Positions 1-10,045 of a stretch of 64,000 bases of DNA are shown piece after piece; within the stretch, counting starts at the first letter, position 1; every line of letters begins with the position of its first letter. The notes beneath the pieces were generated by a model, which made no database searches, had not been told where the DNA came from, and saw nothing but the letters and a program-made list of their open reading frames with translations. The position numbers and the translations under genes are program-made. The stretch spans positions 248,001 through 312,000 of the forward strand of contig NZ_JANIOF010000004.1 of the NCBI RefSeq assembly GCF_024733555.1. Direction: 5' to 3'. This stretch comes from Paenibacillus sp. SC116 (GTDB lineage: Bacteria > Bacillota > Bacilli > Paenibacillales > Paenibacillaceae).

Positions 1-186
1 ATGGAAGAAAAACGCGGCTTCACATTAGCTGGATGGTGTGGTTCTGACGCTTGTGAGAATCAAGTGAAGGAAGAAACAGGTGCTACTAGCCGTAACATTC
101 CATTCACGGTAGATGAGCATAAGTCCTCCTGCCTAGTATGTGGAGAGAAGGCTAAACATACCGTTGTATTTGCACGTGCATATTAA
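1..186 (+). CDS. proS: Prolyl-tRNA synthetase, C-terminal end (partial)
   Basis: The window opens inside this gene; the first ATG is probably an internal Met. The 61 visible residues match the C-terminal zinc-binding domain of archaeal/eukaryote-type ProRS. They show a CGSDAC pair, the run ETGATSRNIPF, a second CLVCG pair and the family's terminal FARAY. ProRS charges tRNA-Pro with proline. Bacillus subtilis also has proS just upstream of polC, but its enzyme is the bacterial type without this tail, so the tail points to the archaeal-type enzyme found in some Firmicutes. Identity of the domain is firm; full length cannot be judged. Confidence 0.88.
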   Translation: MEEKRGFTLAGWCGSDACENQVKEETGATSRNIPFTVDEHKSSCLVCGEKAKHTVVFARAY

Positions 187-212
187 TTACAATACTAATA
201 GTGAATAAAGAT

Positions 213-279
213 GAAATGGCTTTCGATGCGGGAGCATCCCTCGGCAATCCGAATGATGACTCCTAGCGAAAGCCATTTC
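213..279 (+). other. Multibranch RNA hairpin between proS and polC
   Basis: A 12-bp perfect inverted repeat (213-224 with 268-279, GAAATGGCTTTC) encloses two small hairpins: GATGC-GGGA-GCATC (225-238, GNRA-type loop) and TCGG-CAAT-CCGA (241-252). Only a weak T-rich stretch follows, and the polC SD lies about 20 nt downstream. It may be the proS terminator or a leader structure for polC. Confidence 0.6.
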
Positions 280-310
280 TGTTCTATAGATTAGACAGGA
301 GGTGGACTTC

Positions 311-3300
311 ATGACGGATCGTAGACAACGTTTTGAGCTGCTAATGAAGCAAGCCGAACTGCCGCCCGAACTTATCCATACCTTTTTTCAAGATGGACAT
401 ATCGATCGTGTAGAAACAAGCCGTTCGAATCGGGAATGGACGATCCACATCGAAAAATCAACGATTGTACCACCGGAAGCGTACCGAACATTTTGTTTGA
501 AAATCCAAGATAAAATGTCTCATATCGCAAAGATAAGAATCATTTTTCATTATGAAGAAGTGGTTTCTTATCAAGAAGTCGTTGAATCTTATTGGCAGCT
601 ATTCATGGAATGGGTGAAACGTGAGGTTGCTTCCGTAAATGGTTGGCTGCATCGGGCGCAGATTGAAGTTGAATCTGATCTGGTTCGGATATTACTAACT
701 GAAGAAACTTCATTGGAACTGGCTAAGAAAAAGCAAATTGATGAATACGTCAAGCGCTTCTATGATACGTATTTCTCTCGCCAATTACGTGTACAGCTTC
801 AGATTGGACAGCAAGACAAAGAAGTGGTCCAGGAATTCCAAGCGAAGCTGGTTGAGGAAGAACGTAAAGCTGTTCAGCGCATGATGGAAGAAGCTGCGTT
901 GGAGTCTGTCGATCAAGATGCTGAACCGGGAGTTGTTCCGGATCGTCTACAATTTGGCTATGAAGTTAAAGATCAACCTATGCCAATTATGGACGTGCAG
1001 GATGAAGAGAAGCGTGTTACATTGCAAGGTATGGTATTCGGATTGGAAACGAAGGAACTGCGGAATGGTAATACGCTATTTACCTACAATGTAACGGACT
1101 TTTCTGATTCCATGCTAATCAAGATGTTTGCTAAGTCAAAAGAAGATGTACTTAAACTTAGTCTCTTATCGAACGGAAAATGGGTTAAAGTACGTGGTCG
1201 TGTCGAGTATGACCGGTTTATGATGACACCAGAGCTAGTTATGCTCGCGTCTGATTTGCAAGAAGTAACTGCTCCTCCAGAACGCCAAGATACAGCAGAG
1301 GAAAAGCGGGTAGAGTTCCATTTGCACACGACGATGAGCACGATGGATGCCGTTACTTCAATTGATAGTTATGTGAAGCAAGCAGCGAAGTGGGGACATA
1401 AGGCAATAGCTGTTACGGATCATGCCAATGTCCAATGTTATCCAGAAGCTGCTAAGGCTGCGAAAAAGCATGGTGTCAAAGTGATTTATGGTCTGGAAGC
1501 GAATGTGGTCAATGATAATACGGAAGTCGTTATGAATGCAGGACCCCGCAACTTGAAAGAGGCAACTTATGTTGTATTTGATATCGAGACAACGGGTCTA
1601 TCCGTATCGAACAACAAAATTATCGAGATTGCGGCAGTTAAAATGCAGGACGGCAAAGAGATTGATCGGTACGCTTCATTCGTTAATCCGCATGAACGTA
1701 TTCCATACAACATCCAGCAATTAACGAATATTACGGACGATATGGTTCAAGATGCGCCCGAAGTAGATGAAGTGTTGAAACAGTTCGTAGCGTTTGTGGA
1801 AGACGATATCCTAGTTGCTCATAATGCTCGATTTGATATGGGCTTCGTACAGCATAATCTGAAACAGTTAGGATTGGCGGAACTGTCTAACCCTGTATTG
1901 GATACGCTTGAACTAGCAAGATTGATTCATCCAACAATCAAAAATCATCGACTAAATACGTTGGCAGACAAGTATAAAGTATCGCTTGAAAATCATCACC
2001 GTGCGATAGATGATACGATTGCTTTGTCAGGTGTGTTAGTTGGATTGCTGCATGACGCGCATTCGATACGTGGTATTGAGATGTTGGATCGTCTTAATGA
2101 TTACGTCGGTCAGAACTTAAAAAATACACGTCCATTCCACTGCAGCATTTATGCATTGAACAATGTGGGCAAAAAGAATTTGTACAAGCTTGTTTCGTCA
2201 TCCCATACGGAGTACTTCCATCGTGTTGCTTGTATTCCAAAGCGCAAGCTGATCGAACATCGTGAAGGGCTGCTTATCATTTCAGGCTGTGAGAAAGGCG
2301 AATTCTTTGAGGCTGTATTGAACAAGTCCCGAGAAGAAGCAGAAGAAATCGCTCAATTTTATGATGTGTTAGAAATTCAACCGCTCACGATGTACATGCA
2401 TCTTGTAGATAAGGGGCTTGTGGGCGCACCGTCTGATATTGAGCAAGCCATTCGTAAAGTATGTGACATTGGAGACAAGTTTGGTAAGCCGGTCATAGCG
2501 ACTGGTAACGTTCATTATTTGAATCCACGGGATAAAATGTTCCGTGATATTACGATCCATGGTATTACTGGCTTTAGTCCGCTTAAAGACCAAAAGAAAC
2601 CAGATGCTCATTTCCGTACGACGACAGAAATGCTTAAGGAATTTGAGTTCCTTGGTGCTGATGTTGCAAAGCGAGTTGTTATAACGAACCCGAATGAATT
2701 GGCAGAACGATTTGAAGCATTGAAACTGTTCCCAGATGAGTTGTTTACGCCGATTATTGATGGTGCAGATGAAGAGATGCGTAATACTTGTTACGACACA
2801 GCAAAGCGCATTTATGGCGAGCCTGTGCCTGAAATCGTTGTTGCACGACTAGAGAAGGAACTTGAACCGATTATTAAATTCGGTTTCTCTGCGAACTATT
2901 TGATTTCCGAGCGGCTTGTAAAAAAATCGAATGCAGATGGCTACTTGGTTGGTTCTCGTGGTTCCGTAGGTTCATCAGTCGTTGCGACGTTCCTTGGTAT
3001 CTCTGAAGTTAATCCGTTGCCACCGCATTATGTATGCCTTAACTCAGAATGCAAGCATAACGAGTGGATTACAGATGGTAGTGTCCCAAGTGGGTTCGAT
3101 TTGCCTGATAAGGATTGTCCGGACTGCGGTGGTCGCATGAAAGGCGAGGGACAGGATATCCCATTTGAAACGTTCCTTGGATTTAAGGGAGATAAAGTTC
3201 CCGATATCGATTTGAACTTCTCAGGTGAATATCAGCCGATTGCGCATAATTACACGAAGGAGCTATTTGGTGAGAAAAGTGTATTCCGTGCAGGTACGAT

Positions 3301-4624
3301 CGGTACGGTAGCAGAGAAGACAGCGTTTGGTTTTACGAAGAAATATGAAGAGAATTACCATAAAAAATGGCGCGGTGCAGAATTGAACCGGCTTGCATCA
3401 GGTTGTACAGGTGTAAAACGCAGTACAGGACAGCATCCAGGCGGTATCGTTGTAGTTCCAGACTATATGGAAGTTGAAGATATTACGCCTATTCAATTCC
3501 CAGCAGATGATACAAGTGCGGAATGGAAGACTACGCATTTCGATTATCACGCTTTCGATGCTAACTTGCTAAAGCTTGATATTCTAGGTCACGATGATCC
3601 GACGATGATGCGTATGCTTCAGGACTTAACTGGAGTAGACCCAACGACGATCCCGATGAATGATCCCAAAGTGATGAGCTTGTTCAACTCTACGAAGGCG
3701 CTTAAGGTTGAGCCTGAGCAAATTCGCACACCTGTTGCGACGTATGGTATACCAGAAATGGGGACGCGATTCGTTCGCCAAATGCTTGTCGAATGTCAGC
3801 CAAGTTCTTTTGCCGATTTGCTGCAAATATCAGGTTTATCCCATGGCACAGGGGTATGGCTTGGAAATGCTCAAGAACTTATTAAAAGTGGTATTTGTAC
3901 GATTAAGACCGTTATCGGTTGTCGTGACGAGATTATGCTGTTCCTTATCTACAAAGCGGGTATGGATGCAAGTCTAGCATTTAAGATTACGGAAAATGTA
4001 CGTAAAGGTAAGGGACTTTCAGAAGATTGGATTAATGAGATGAAGCGCTGCAATGTACCGCAATGGTATATTGATTCTTGTTTGAAAATCCAGTACATGT
4101 TCCCGAAAGCCCATGCTGCTGCTTATGTTATTTCAGCAGTACGCTGTGCTTACTATAAGCTGTATCATCCAATCGAGTTCTACGCTACGTATTTCACGGT
4201 TCGTGCGGAAGACTTTGATATTGAGCTACTCTGCCAAGGCCATGAGGCGATCAACCGTAAGATTGATGAAATTGAAGCGAAAGGTTTCCAAGCACTTCCG
4301 AAAGAGAAGAACATGCTTCCTGTTTTGGAAATGGCGTTGGAGATGACGGCTCGTGGCTTGAGTTTTAAGTCCCTTGATCTTTATCGTTCAGATGCAACGA
4401 AGTTCTTAGTGGAGGGGGATTCGCTAATTCCACCTTTCTCCGCGTTGCAGGGTATTGGCGAGAATGCTGCACGTAACATTGCGGCTTCGCGTGAAGGTGA
4501 TGAATACTTGTCGATCGAAGATTTCCAGCAGCGTTCTAAAGCTTCGAAGACGATTATTGAGCTGTTAACACAGATGGGCTGCTTCCGCGGATTACCTGAG
4601 ACGAACCAGCTGTCGCTGTTCTGA
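311..4624 (+). CDS. polC: DNA polymerase III PolC-type alpha subunit
   Basis: Replicative DNA polymerase of low-GC Gram-positives, with built-in proofreading. The start is ATG 311, 8 nt after GGAGG; a GTG at 302 lies inside the SD. This gives 1437 residues, the usual PolC length. Visible in order: N-terminal and OB-fold part (about 1-320), PHP domain (FHLHTTMSTMD near 335), a DnaQ-like 3'-5' exonuclease inserted in the PHP domain (VVFDIETTG near 420, later HNARFD), a zinc site of two Cys pairs (about 909-940), the catalytic palm motif PDIDLNF near 964, and the GTGVWLGNAQ region downstream. It stands between proS and the rimP operon as in Bacillus. Confidence 0.97.
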   Translation: MTDRRQRFELLMKQAELPPELIHTFFQDGHIDRVETSRSNREWTIHIEKSTIVPPEAYRTFCLKIQDKMSHIAKIRIIFHYEEVVSYQEVVESYWQLFMEWVKREVASVNGWLHRAQIEVESDLVRILLTEETSLELAKKKQIDEYVKRFYDTYFSRQLRVQLQIGQQDKEVVQEFQAKLVEEERKAVQRMMEEAALESVDQDAEPGVVPDRLQFGYEVKDQPMPIMDVQDEEKRVTLQGMVFGLETKELRNGNTLFTYNVTDFSDSMLIKMFAKSKEDVLKLSLLSNGKWVKVRGRVEYDRFMMTPELVMLASDLQEVTAPPERQDTAEEKRVEFHLHTTMSTMDAVTSIDSYVKQAAKWGHKAIAVTDHANVQCYPEAAKAAKKHGVKVIYGLEANVVNDNTEVVMNAGPRNLKEATYVVFDIETTGLSVSNNKIIEIAAVKMQDGKEIDRYASFVNPHERIPYNIQQLTNITDDMVQDAPEVDEVLKQFVAFVEDDILVAHNARFDMGFVQHNLKQLGLAELSNPVLDTLELARLIHPTIKNHRLNTLADKYKVSLENHHRAIDDTIALSGVLVGLLHDAHSIRGIEMLDRLNDYVGQNLKNTRPFHCSIYALNNVGKKNLYKLVSSSHTEYFHRVACIPKRKLIEHREGLLIISGCEKGEFFEAVLNKSREEAEEIAQFYDVLEIQPLTMYMHLVDKGLVGAPSDIEQAIRKVCDIGDKFGKPVIATGNVHYLNPRDKMFRDITIHGITGFSPLKDQKKPDAHFRTTTEMLKEFEFLGADVAKRVVITNPNELAERFEALKLFPDELFTPIIDGADEEMRNTCYDTAKRIYGEPVPEIVVARLEKELEPIIKFGFSANYLISERLVKKSNADGYLVGSRGSVGSSVVATFLGISEVNPLPPHYVCLNSECKHNEWITDGSVPSGFDLPDKDCPDCGGRMKGEGQDIPFETFLGFKGDKVPDIDLNFSGEYQPIAHNYTKELFGEKSVFRAGTIGTVAEKTAFGFTKKYEENYHKKWRGAELNRLASGCTGVKRSTGQHPGGIVVVPDYMEVEDITPIQFPADDTSAEWKTTHFDYHAFDANLLKLDILGHDDPTMMRMLQDLTGVDPTTIPMNDPKVMSLFNSTKALKVEPEQIRTPVATYGIPEMGTRFVRQMLVECQPSSFADLLQISGLSHGTGVWLGNAQELIKSGICTIKTVIGCRDEIMLFLIYKAGMDASLAFKITENVRKGKGLSEDWINEMKRCNVPQWYIDSCLKIQYMFPKAHAAAYVISAVRCAYYKLYHPIEFYATYFTVRAEDFDIELLCQGHEAINRKIDEIEAKGFQALPKEKNMLPVLEMALEMTARGLSFKSLDLYRSDATKFLVEGDSLIPPFSALQGIGENAARNIAASREGDEYLSIEDFQQRSKASKTIIELLTQMGCFRGLPETNQLSLF

Positions 4625-4628
4625 CACA

Positions 4629-4658
4629 TTGCTTTTTGGTAATTGTTTATGCTATAAT
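4629..4658 (+). promoter_or_regulatory. Sigma-A-type promoter of the rimP-nusA operon
   Basis: TTGCTT (4629-4634), 18-bp spacer, TATAAT (4653-4658), directly after the polC stop codon. It would give a leader of roughly 185 nt before rimP. Confidence 0.65.
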
Positions 4659-4691
4659 TCTTTTGGTAATCATGTGGATACAGCCGTTGAG

Positions 4692-4713
4692 AAGAGTGGG
4701 GAAACCCACTCTT
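4692..4713 (+). other. GAAA-tetraloop hairpin in rimP-nusA leader
   Basis: Perfect 9-bp stem AAGAGTGGG / CCCACTCTT closed by GAAA. A run of seven T begins about 18 nt downstream (4732-4738), too far for a standard terminator. The leader of a nusA operon is a plausible place for autoregulation, but that is inference. Confidence 0.55.
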
Positions 4714-4848
4714 TCATATTTACATCCGGACTTTTTTTGTATAACACCAATTTCTGTTAAGAATTGAACAGGTAATTGCGATGTAGATGCAACGGAATTA
4801 ACCATATATTTAAAAGAGACATACGTAGTGTATCGGGAGGTACAAAGC

Positions 4849-5310
4849 TTGAGCACACCGAACATCAAATCGGTAGTAGAAAACATGTTGCAACCTTATT
4901 TGGATGAGCATCAGTTCGAGTTAGTTGACATTGAATATGTCAAAGAAGGAAGCAGTTGGTTCCTGCGCGTGTTTGTGGACAAGGATGGCGGGATCGACAT
5001 TGAGGACTGTGGTCGCGTTAGCGAATATTTGAGTCTGCAATTGGATGAGAATGATCCAATTACAGATGCTTACTTCCTAGAAGTATCTTCTCCTGGCGCA
5101 GAACGTCCGTTGAAGAAGCCGAAGGACTACGAGAAATCGATTGGCAAGCATGTCTTCGTGACTACATATGAGCCTATTCAAGGTCTCAAAGAGTTTGAAG
5201 GTACGCTTGTATCCTATGATGGTGAAACAGTCGTAGTACGAGTTGGCAAGAAAGAGTATGAATTGTCTACATCCAAAGTAGCCAGCGCACGTTTGGCTAT
5301 TATGTTCTAA
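4849..5310 (+). CDS. rimP: Ribosome maturation factor RimP
   Basis: Assists 30S subunit maturation. The start is TTG 4849, 7 nt after GGGAGGT; the upstream GTG at 4828 has no SD. The 153 residues match the family length. Typical elements are the N-terminal [18 protein letters not shown] strand-loop region, [23 protein letters not shown], and a C-terminal SH3-like beta domain. First gene of the rimP-nusA-rnpM-ylxQ-infB-rbfA operon, the standard bacterial order. Confidence 0.95.
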   Translation: MSTPNIKSVVENMLQPYLDEHQFELVDIEYVKEGSSWFLRVFVDKDGGIDIEDCGRVSEYLSLQLDENDPITDAYFLEVSSPGAERPLKKPKDYEKSIGKHVFVTTYEPIQGLKEFEGTLVSYDGETVVVRVGKKEYELSTSKVASARLAIMF

Positions 5311-5386
5311 CATTAATATGTAATTTTCTTTACGTACATGAGTACATGATGAAGCCGTTTCGCGGCTGAAAGGGGGAGCTTACCGC

Positions 5387-6577
5387 ATGAGTATTGATTT
5401 TATTGAAGCGTTGGCAGAGATAGAGCATGAAAAAGGAATTGCCAAAGAAATATTGATTGACGCGATTGAAGCTGCTTTGATTTCCAGCTACAAGCGTAAT
5501 TTTAACGCAGCACAAAATGTTCGTGTGGATATTAATCGTACAACGGGTGTAATTAAAGTATATGCCCGTAAAACGGTCGTAGATGAGGTTATGGACCCTC
5601 GACACGAAATTTCGCTGCATGCATCCCGTGAAGTGAATCCGAACTACCAGATTGATGACGTCTGTGAAATTGAAGTGACCCCACGCGAGTTCGGTCGTAT
5701 TGCAGCACAGACGGCTAAGCAAGTTGTAACACAGCGTATTCGTGAAGCAGAGCGCGGGCTCATCTATCATGCGTTCGTTGATCGTGCCGAAGATATCGTT
5801 ACAGGTATCGTTCAACGTCAAGATACGCGCAACGTATTTATTGATTTGGGTAAGGTGGAAGCAGTTCTTCCTTTGAACGAAATGATGCCGAACGAGAAGT
5901 TCAAACACGGAGATCGTGTTAAAGCATACATTACGAAAGTAGAGAACACAACGAAAGGCCCACAAATTATTTTGTCCCGTACTCATCCAGGATTGCTTAA
6001 GCGTCTGTTTGAGTTGGAAGTACCTGAGATCTTCGAAGGCGTCGTAGAGATCAAGTCTGTTGCGCGTGAAGCGGGTCAACGTTCGAAGATTGCGGTTTAT
6101 TCCCGTAATACAGAAGTAGATCCAGTAGGTTCCTGTGTTGGTCCTAAAGGTACACGCGTACAAACGATCGTTAACGAGCTTCGCGGTGAAAAAATCGATA
6201 TCGTACGTTGGTCTGAGGATGTAGAGGAGTACGTAGCAAACTCACTTAGTCCTTCTAAGGTAGTGGAAGTTGATGTTCGTGAAGTTGAGAAGATGGCACG
6301 TGTAATCGTTCCTGATTACCAATTGTCACTTGCAATCGGCATCAAGGGTCAAAATGCGCGCCTTGCAGCTAAGCTGACAGGCTGGAAGATTGACATTAAG
6401 AGCGAGTCCCAAATTGGTGAAGTCATTGCTGCTGAATTAGACGCTGAAGATCTAGCGATTGAGCAAGAGCGTTTGGCTGTTGAACAAGACTTCGACCCAA
6501 CGGAACCGCTTGAACAAGAAGCAGCTCTAAATGAAGAAGATGAGCAGATTACAGAGACTCAGCAGACACAAGAGTAA
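5387..6577 (+). CDS. nusA: Transcription termination/antitermination protein NusA
   Basis: RNA polymerase-associated factor for pausing, termination and antitermination. 396 residues: N-terminal polymerase-binding domain, S1 domain (about 135-200, TGIVQRQDTRNVFIDLG), KH1 (VGPKGTRVQTIVNEL near 250) and KH2 (IGIKGQNARLAAKLTGW near 317). It ends in an acidic, Gln-rich tail, slightly longer than the Bacillus protein. ATG start with a GGGGGAG SD. A small hairpin AGCCG-tttcg-CGGCT (5353-5367) lies just before the SD. Confidence 0.97.
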   Translation: MSIDFIEALAEIEHEKGIAKEILIDAIEAALISSYKRNFNAAQNVRVDINRTTGVIKVYARKTVVDEVMDPRHEISLHASREVNPNYQIDDVCEIEVTPREFGRIAAQTAKQVVTQRIREAERGLIYHAFVDRAEDIVTGIVQRQDTRNVFIDLGKVEAVLPLNEMMPNEKFKHGDRVKAYITKVENTTKGPQIILSRTHPGLLKRLFELEVPEIFEGVVEIKSVAREAGQRSKIAVYSRNTEVDPVGSCVGPKGTRVQTIVNELRGEKIDIVRWSEDVEEYVANSLSPSKVVEVDVREVEKMARVIVPDYQLSLAIGIKGQNARLAAKLTGWKIDIKSESQIGEVIAAELDAEDLAIEQERLAVEQDFDPTEPLEQEAALNEEDEQITETQQTQE

Positions 6578-6625
6578 TTTGTACAAACAAGTTCTCGTTC
6601 TGCTGAAGGGCAAGGGGGTTCAGTC

Positions 6626-6937
6626 ATGAAACCGAGAAAAGTACCGCTGCGCAAATGCGTTGCTTGTCAGCAAATGATGCCCAAAAAGGAGCTTATCCGC
6701 GTTGTCAAGACTCCCCAAGATGAGGTTCAAATCGACTTGACAGGCAAGAAGTCGGGTCGGGGTGCTTACTTATGTGGAAAGCTGGCTTGCTTCAAACTGG
6801 CACATAAGTCAAAAGCTCTTGACCGTGCGCTTAAGCAAGCGGTGCACGCTGATATATATCAACAGTTGGCGCAGGATTTCATCCGCGTCGAAGATGATTT
6901 TCTCGCTAACAAGGAGCGAGATGAAGATGAAGAATAA
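6626..6937 (+). CDS. rnpM: RNase P modulator RnpM (YlxR family)
   Basis: Small basic nucleic-acid-binding protein of the YlxR family; the Bacillus member is reported to bind RNase P RNA and modulate its activity. 103 residues with the family signatures RKCVACQQMMPKKELIR and SGRGAYLCG, and a long acidic C-terminal end. Always found between nusA and infB, as here. Its end overlaps the start of the next gene. Confidence 0.9.
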   Translation: MKPRKVPLRKCVACQQMMPKKELIRVVKTPQDEVQIDLTGKKSGRGAYLCGKLACFKLAHKSKALDRALKQAVHADIYQQLAQDFIRVEDDFLANKERDEDEE

Positions 6938-7271
6938 AGTCCTGTCTCAACTTGGCTTGGCGCAACGTGCTGGCAAGCTGGTATCCGGAGACGACATTGT
7001 GTTTAAAGCAATACGAAATAGTCAGGCTCGATTAGTAATCGTTGCAGGTGATGCATCTGAGAACACAAAGAAAAAGTTCAAAGATAAGTGTCGCACCTAC
7101 AATGTTCCACTTGTTATTGGATTTACCCGAGATGAGCTTGGAGAAAGTATAGGTAAACTAGACCGAGTGATATTGGGGGTAACCGACAAGGGCTTCGCGA
7201 GCTTGATGCATAACGGGCTGATAACTATGTCGGAGGTGGAGTATATTGGTGAAACAAGGGAAGGACAATAA
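6927..7271 (+). CDS. ylxQ: L7Ae-family ribosomal protein YlxQ
   Basis: Small L7Ae/L30e-fold RNA-binding protein, probably recognising kink-turn RNA. The visible core is [21 protein letters not shown], then [19 protein letters not shown], then a C-terminal DKGFASLM. The frame is open far upstream, but AAGGAG at 6911-6916 supports ATG 6927 (10 nt; 114 residues) or ATG 6921 (4 nt). It overlaps the end of rnpM and the start of infB, so translation is probably coupled. Cellular role is not well defined. Confidence 0.85.
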   Translation: MKNKVLSQLGLAQRAGKLVSGDDIVFKAIRNSQARLVIVAGDASENTKKKFKDKCRTYNVPLVIGFTRDELGESIGKLDRVILGVTDKGFASLMHNGLITMSEVEYIGETREGQ

Positions 7272-10014
7272 GGAAAAGTTAAGAGTTTACGAATATGCAA
7301 AATCAATCAACATGAGTAGTAAAGAAATTATTACGATTCTTAAACGACTTAATTATCCTGTAAACAATCATATGAGTGTAATGGAGACTGATGCTGTGGG
7401 TAAAGTAGAGCAACATTTCAAAGACGTAAAGGCAAATGCACAAGCTAAGAACGAAGGAACACCGGCTAAGCCACAAGGTGAAGCACAAGTAAGCCAATCT
7501 ACTGGAGCGGCTTCTGAGGCGCCACGTGGTGGCGAACAACAGCGCGAGCGCACTGGTGGGCAGCGCAGTGAAGGTTCCCGTTCGCATGAAGGACGTCCAG
7601 CGCGTGATGGTCAACAAGGAGGACGCCCTTTCAATCGTGAAGGTGGTGATCGCCCTCGTGGTGATCGTCCGCAAGGTCAAGGACGTCCACAAGGCCAAGG
7701 TGGATACAACAGTGGCCAAGGCCGTCCGCAAGGCGGAGGTCAAGGACGCCCGCAAGGCCAAGGTGGATACAACAGTGGTGGTCAAGGCCGTCCGCAAGGC
7801 GGAGGTCAAGGACGCCCGCAAGGCCAAGGTGGATACAACAGTGGTGGTCAAGGCCGTCCGCAAGGCGGAGGTCAAGGACGCCCGCAAGGCCAAGGTGGAT
7901 ACAACAGTGGTGGTCAAGGACGTCCACAAGGCGGAGGTCAAGGTGGTCAAGGCGGGTTCCGCGGTGGTCAACAAGATCGTCGTCCAGGTGGAGCACCAGG
8001 TGGTAACCGTGGTCCAGCAACACCAGCACCAGCTCGTTCAACGGTAGATAAGCCACAACCGGCTCGTATGAATCAAAACCCTAAAGGGAACAGATTCGGT
8101 GAACAAGATAGTGATCGTCGTAATGGCGGCGCTGCTGGCAAGAAGACTCAAGGATTCAATCGTTTCGATGACAATCGTAACCGCGGTCCTAGAGGAAAAG
8201 GCAGAGGTAAAGGCCGTAACGACAAGAGACAGCATGAAGTTCGTGAAAAGATCGATAACACGCCTAAGAAAATTATTGTGCGCGGCGCAATGACAGTTGG
8301 CGAATTAGCTAAACTTCTTCACAAGGATGCTTCCGAAGTTATTAAGAAGCTATTGCTCATGGGCGTAATGGCGACAATTAACCAAGAGGTTGATTTGGAT
8401 ACGATCCAGCTTATCGCTGAAGAGTTCAAAGTTGAAGTTGAATTGAAGCTTCCTGTTCAGGAAGATCCGTTCGAAGAGCAAGAAGAAGCAGAGGATGAAG
8501 CTAAGCTTCAAACGCGTCCGCCAGTTGTAACGATTATGGGTCACGTTGACCATGGTAAAACGACACTTCTTGATGCGATCCGCAAAACGAACGTAACAGG
8601 CGGCGAGGCTGGTGGTATTACACAGCATATCGGTGCTTATCAAGTAGAGATTAACAACAAAAAGATTACGTTCCTTGATACTCCAGGTCACGAAGCGTTT
8701 ACGCTTATGCGTGCACGTGGTGCACAAGTTACAGATATTACGATTATCGTTGTTGCAGCTGATGACGGTGTAATGCCTCAGACAGTTGAAGCAATTAGCC
8801 ATGCGAAGGCTGCTGGCGTTCCAATTATCGTAGCGGTTAACAAAATCGATAAGCCAGCTGCTGACGTAGATCGCGTAAAAACAGAATTGATGGCATATGA
8901 ACTTGTTGCAGAAGAGTTCGGTGGAGATACTATCTTCGTTAACGTATCTGCTAAACAACGTACTGGCCTAGAAGATTTGCTTGAGATGATCCTTCTAGTA
9001 TCTGAAGTAAATGACTTCAAAGCTAACCCAGACAAATTGGCTCGCGGTACAGTTATCGAGGCAGAGCTTGATAAGGGTCGTGGTTCTGTAGCACGTATTC
9101 TTGTACAAAGCGGTACGCTTAAAGTCGGTGATGCTTTCGTTGCAGGTACATGCTTCGGACGTGTTCGTGCAATGGTTAACGACCGTGGTCGTCGACTCAA
9201 GGAAGCAGGTCCTTCTACACCTGTAGAAATTACAGGTTTGACGGAAGTTCCACAAGCTGGCGATGTCTTCATCGGCTTTGAAGATGAGCGTAAAGCTCGT
9301 TCTATTGCAGAGAAGCGTTCCACGACACTTCGTGAGAGTCAATTGGGTGCGAACACGCGTGTAACGTTGGATGACTTGTTCAAGCATATCAAAGACGGTG
9401 AAATGAAAGAACTTAACGTGATTATCAAGGCTGACGTTCAAGGTTCTGTTGAGGCGCTACGTGGTTCCTTGCAGAAGATTGAAGTTGAAGGCGTACGCGT
9501 TAAAATCATTCACTCCGGTGCAGGTGCGATTACAGAATCTGATGTTATCTTGGCGACAGCATCCAGTGCGATTGTTATTGGATTCAACGTTCGTCCTGAT
9601 GCTCAGGCTCAATTGACAGCTGATCAAGAAAAAGTCGACGTGCGTATGCACCGCGTTATCTACACGATCGTAGAAGAGATTGAGCAAGCGATGAAAGGTA
9701 TGTTGGATCCTGAGTACAAAGAAGTTGTACTTGGTCATGCTGAAGTTCGCAACATGTTCAAGCTCGGTAAAGTGGGCACGATCGCTGGTTGTATGGTTAC
9801 TTCCGGTAAAATGGTTCGTAACGCTGAAGTACGTGTCATCCGTGCAGGAATTGTCGTCTTCGAAGGTAAGTTAGATTCCTTGAAACGCTTCAAAGATGAT
9901 GCGAAAGAAGTTGCACAAGGCTACGAATGTGGTATTATGTTTGACAAGTTCAATGACCTCAAAGAAGGCGACGTTATCGAAGCCTACCAAATGGAAGCAG
10001 TTGAACGTAAATAA
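7246..10014 (+). CDS. infB: Translation initiation factor IF-2
   Basis: GTPase that delivers initiator fMet-tRNA to the 30S subunit and promotes subunit joining. The TTG start at 7246 lies 8 nt after GGAGGT and overlaps ylxQ. 922 residues, much longer than Bacillus IF-2 (about 716). The extra length is a Gly/Gln/Arg-rich disordered linker (about residues 80-330) containing near-identical 22-residue repeats. Visible: N-terminal IF2_N helix bundle ([17 protein letters not shown]), a second IF2_N-like module ([17 protein letters not shown]), G domain with GHVDHGKT near 432, DTPGHE near 479 and NKID near 532, then beta-barrel, IF2 and C-terminal domains. Confidence 0.97.
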   Translation: MVKQGKDNKEKLRVYEYAKSINMSSKEIITILKRLNYPVNNHMSVMETDAVGKVEQHFKDVKANAQAKNEGTPAKPQGEAQVSQSTGAASEAPRGGEQQRERTGGQRSEGSRSHEGRPARDGQQGGRPFNREGGDRPRGDRPQGQGRPQGQGGYNSGQGRPQGGGQGRPQGQGGYNSGGQGRPQGGGQGRPQGQGGYNSGGQGRPQGGGQGRPQGQGGYNSGGQGRPQGGGQGGQGGFRGGQQDRRPGGAPGGNRGPATPAPARSTVDKPQPARMNQNPKGNRFGEQDSDRRNGGAAGKKTQGFNRFDDNRNRGPRGKGRGKGRNDKRQHEVREKIDNTPKKIIVRGAMTVGELAKLLHKDASEVIKKLLLMGVMATINQEVDLDTIQLIAEEFKVEVELKLPVQEDPFEEQEEAEDEAKLQTRPPVVTIMGHVDHGKTTLLDAIRKTNVTGGEAGGITQHIGAYQVEINNKKITFLDTPGHEAFTLMRARGAQVTDITIIVVAADDGVMPQTVEAISHAKAAGVPIIVAVNKIDKPAADVDRVKTELMAYELVAEEFGGDTIFVNVSAKQRTGLEDLLEMILLVSEVNDFKANPDKLARGTVIEAELDKGRGSVARILVQSGTLKVGDAFVAGTCFGRVRAMVNDRGRRLKEAGPSTPVEITGLTEVPQAGDVFIGFEDERKARSIAEKRSTTLRESQLGANTRVTLDDLFKHIKDGEMKELNVIIKADVQGSVEALRGSLQKIEVEGVRVKIIHSGAGAITESDVILATASSAIVIGFNVRPDAQAQLTADQEKVDVRMHRVIYTIVEEIEQAMKGMLDPEYKEVVLGHAEVRNMFKLGKVGTIAGCMVTSGKMVRNAEVRVIRAGIVVFEGKLDSLKRFKDDAKEVAQGYECGIMFDKFNDLKEGDVIEAYQMEAVERK
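7702..7950 (+). repeat. In-frame tandem repeats (63-66 bp) in infB linker
   Basis: Units begin at 7702 (63 bp), 7765 (66 bp), 7831 (66 bp) and 7897 (partial, diverging). The 7765 and 7831 units are identical over all 66 bases. Each codes for 22 residues starting [11 protein letters not shown] and ending GRPQGQG. Codon-level identity indicates recent duplication, so copy number is likely to vary between strains. Confidence 0.95.
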
Positions 10015-10045
10015 AGCCCTCAAAGAGAAAAAGAGGTGAAGTAAG

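Noticed and set aside
5330-6163. 277-codon minus-strand ORF opposite nusA
   Set aside because: It lies wholly over nusA, has no SD and its translation resembles no protein; a compositional shadow.
7702-7950. Possible CRISPR or satellite array
   Set aside because: Units are contiguous with no spacers, in frame with infB and code for a protein linker.
7303-8056. Long minus-strand and +2 frame ORFs across the infB repeats
   Set aside because: They are shadows of the repetitive Gly/Gln/Arg codons of infB; the translated products are low-complexity repeats without SD sequences.
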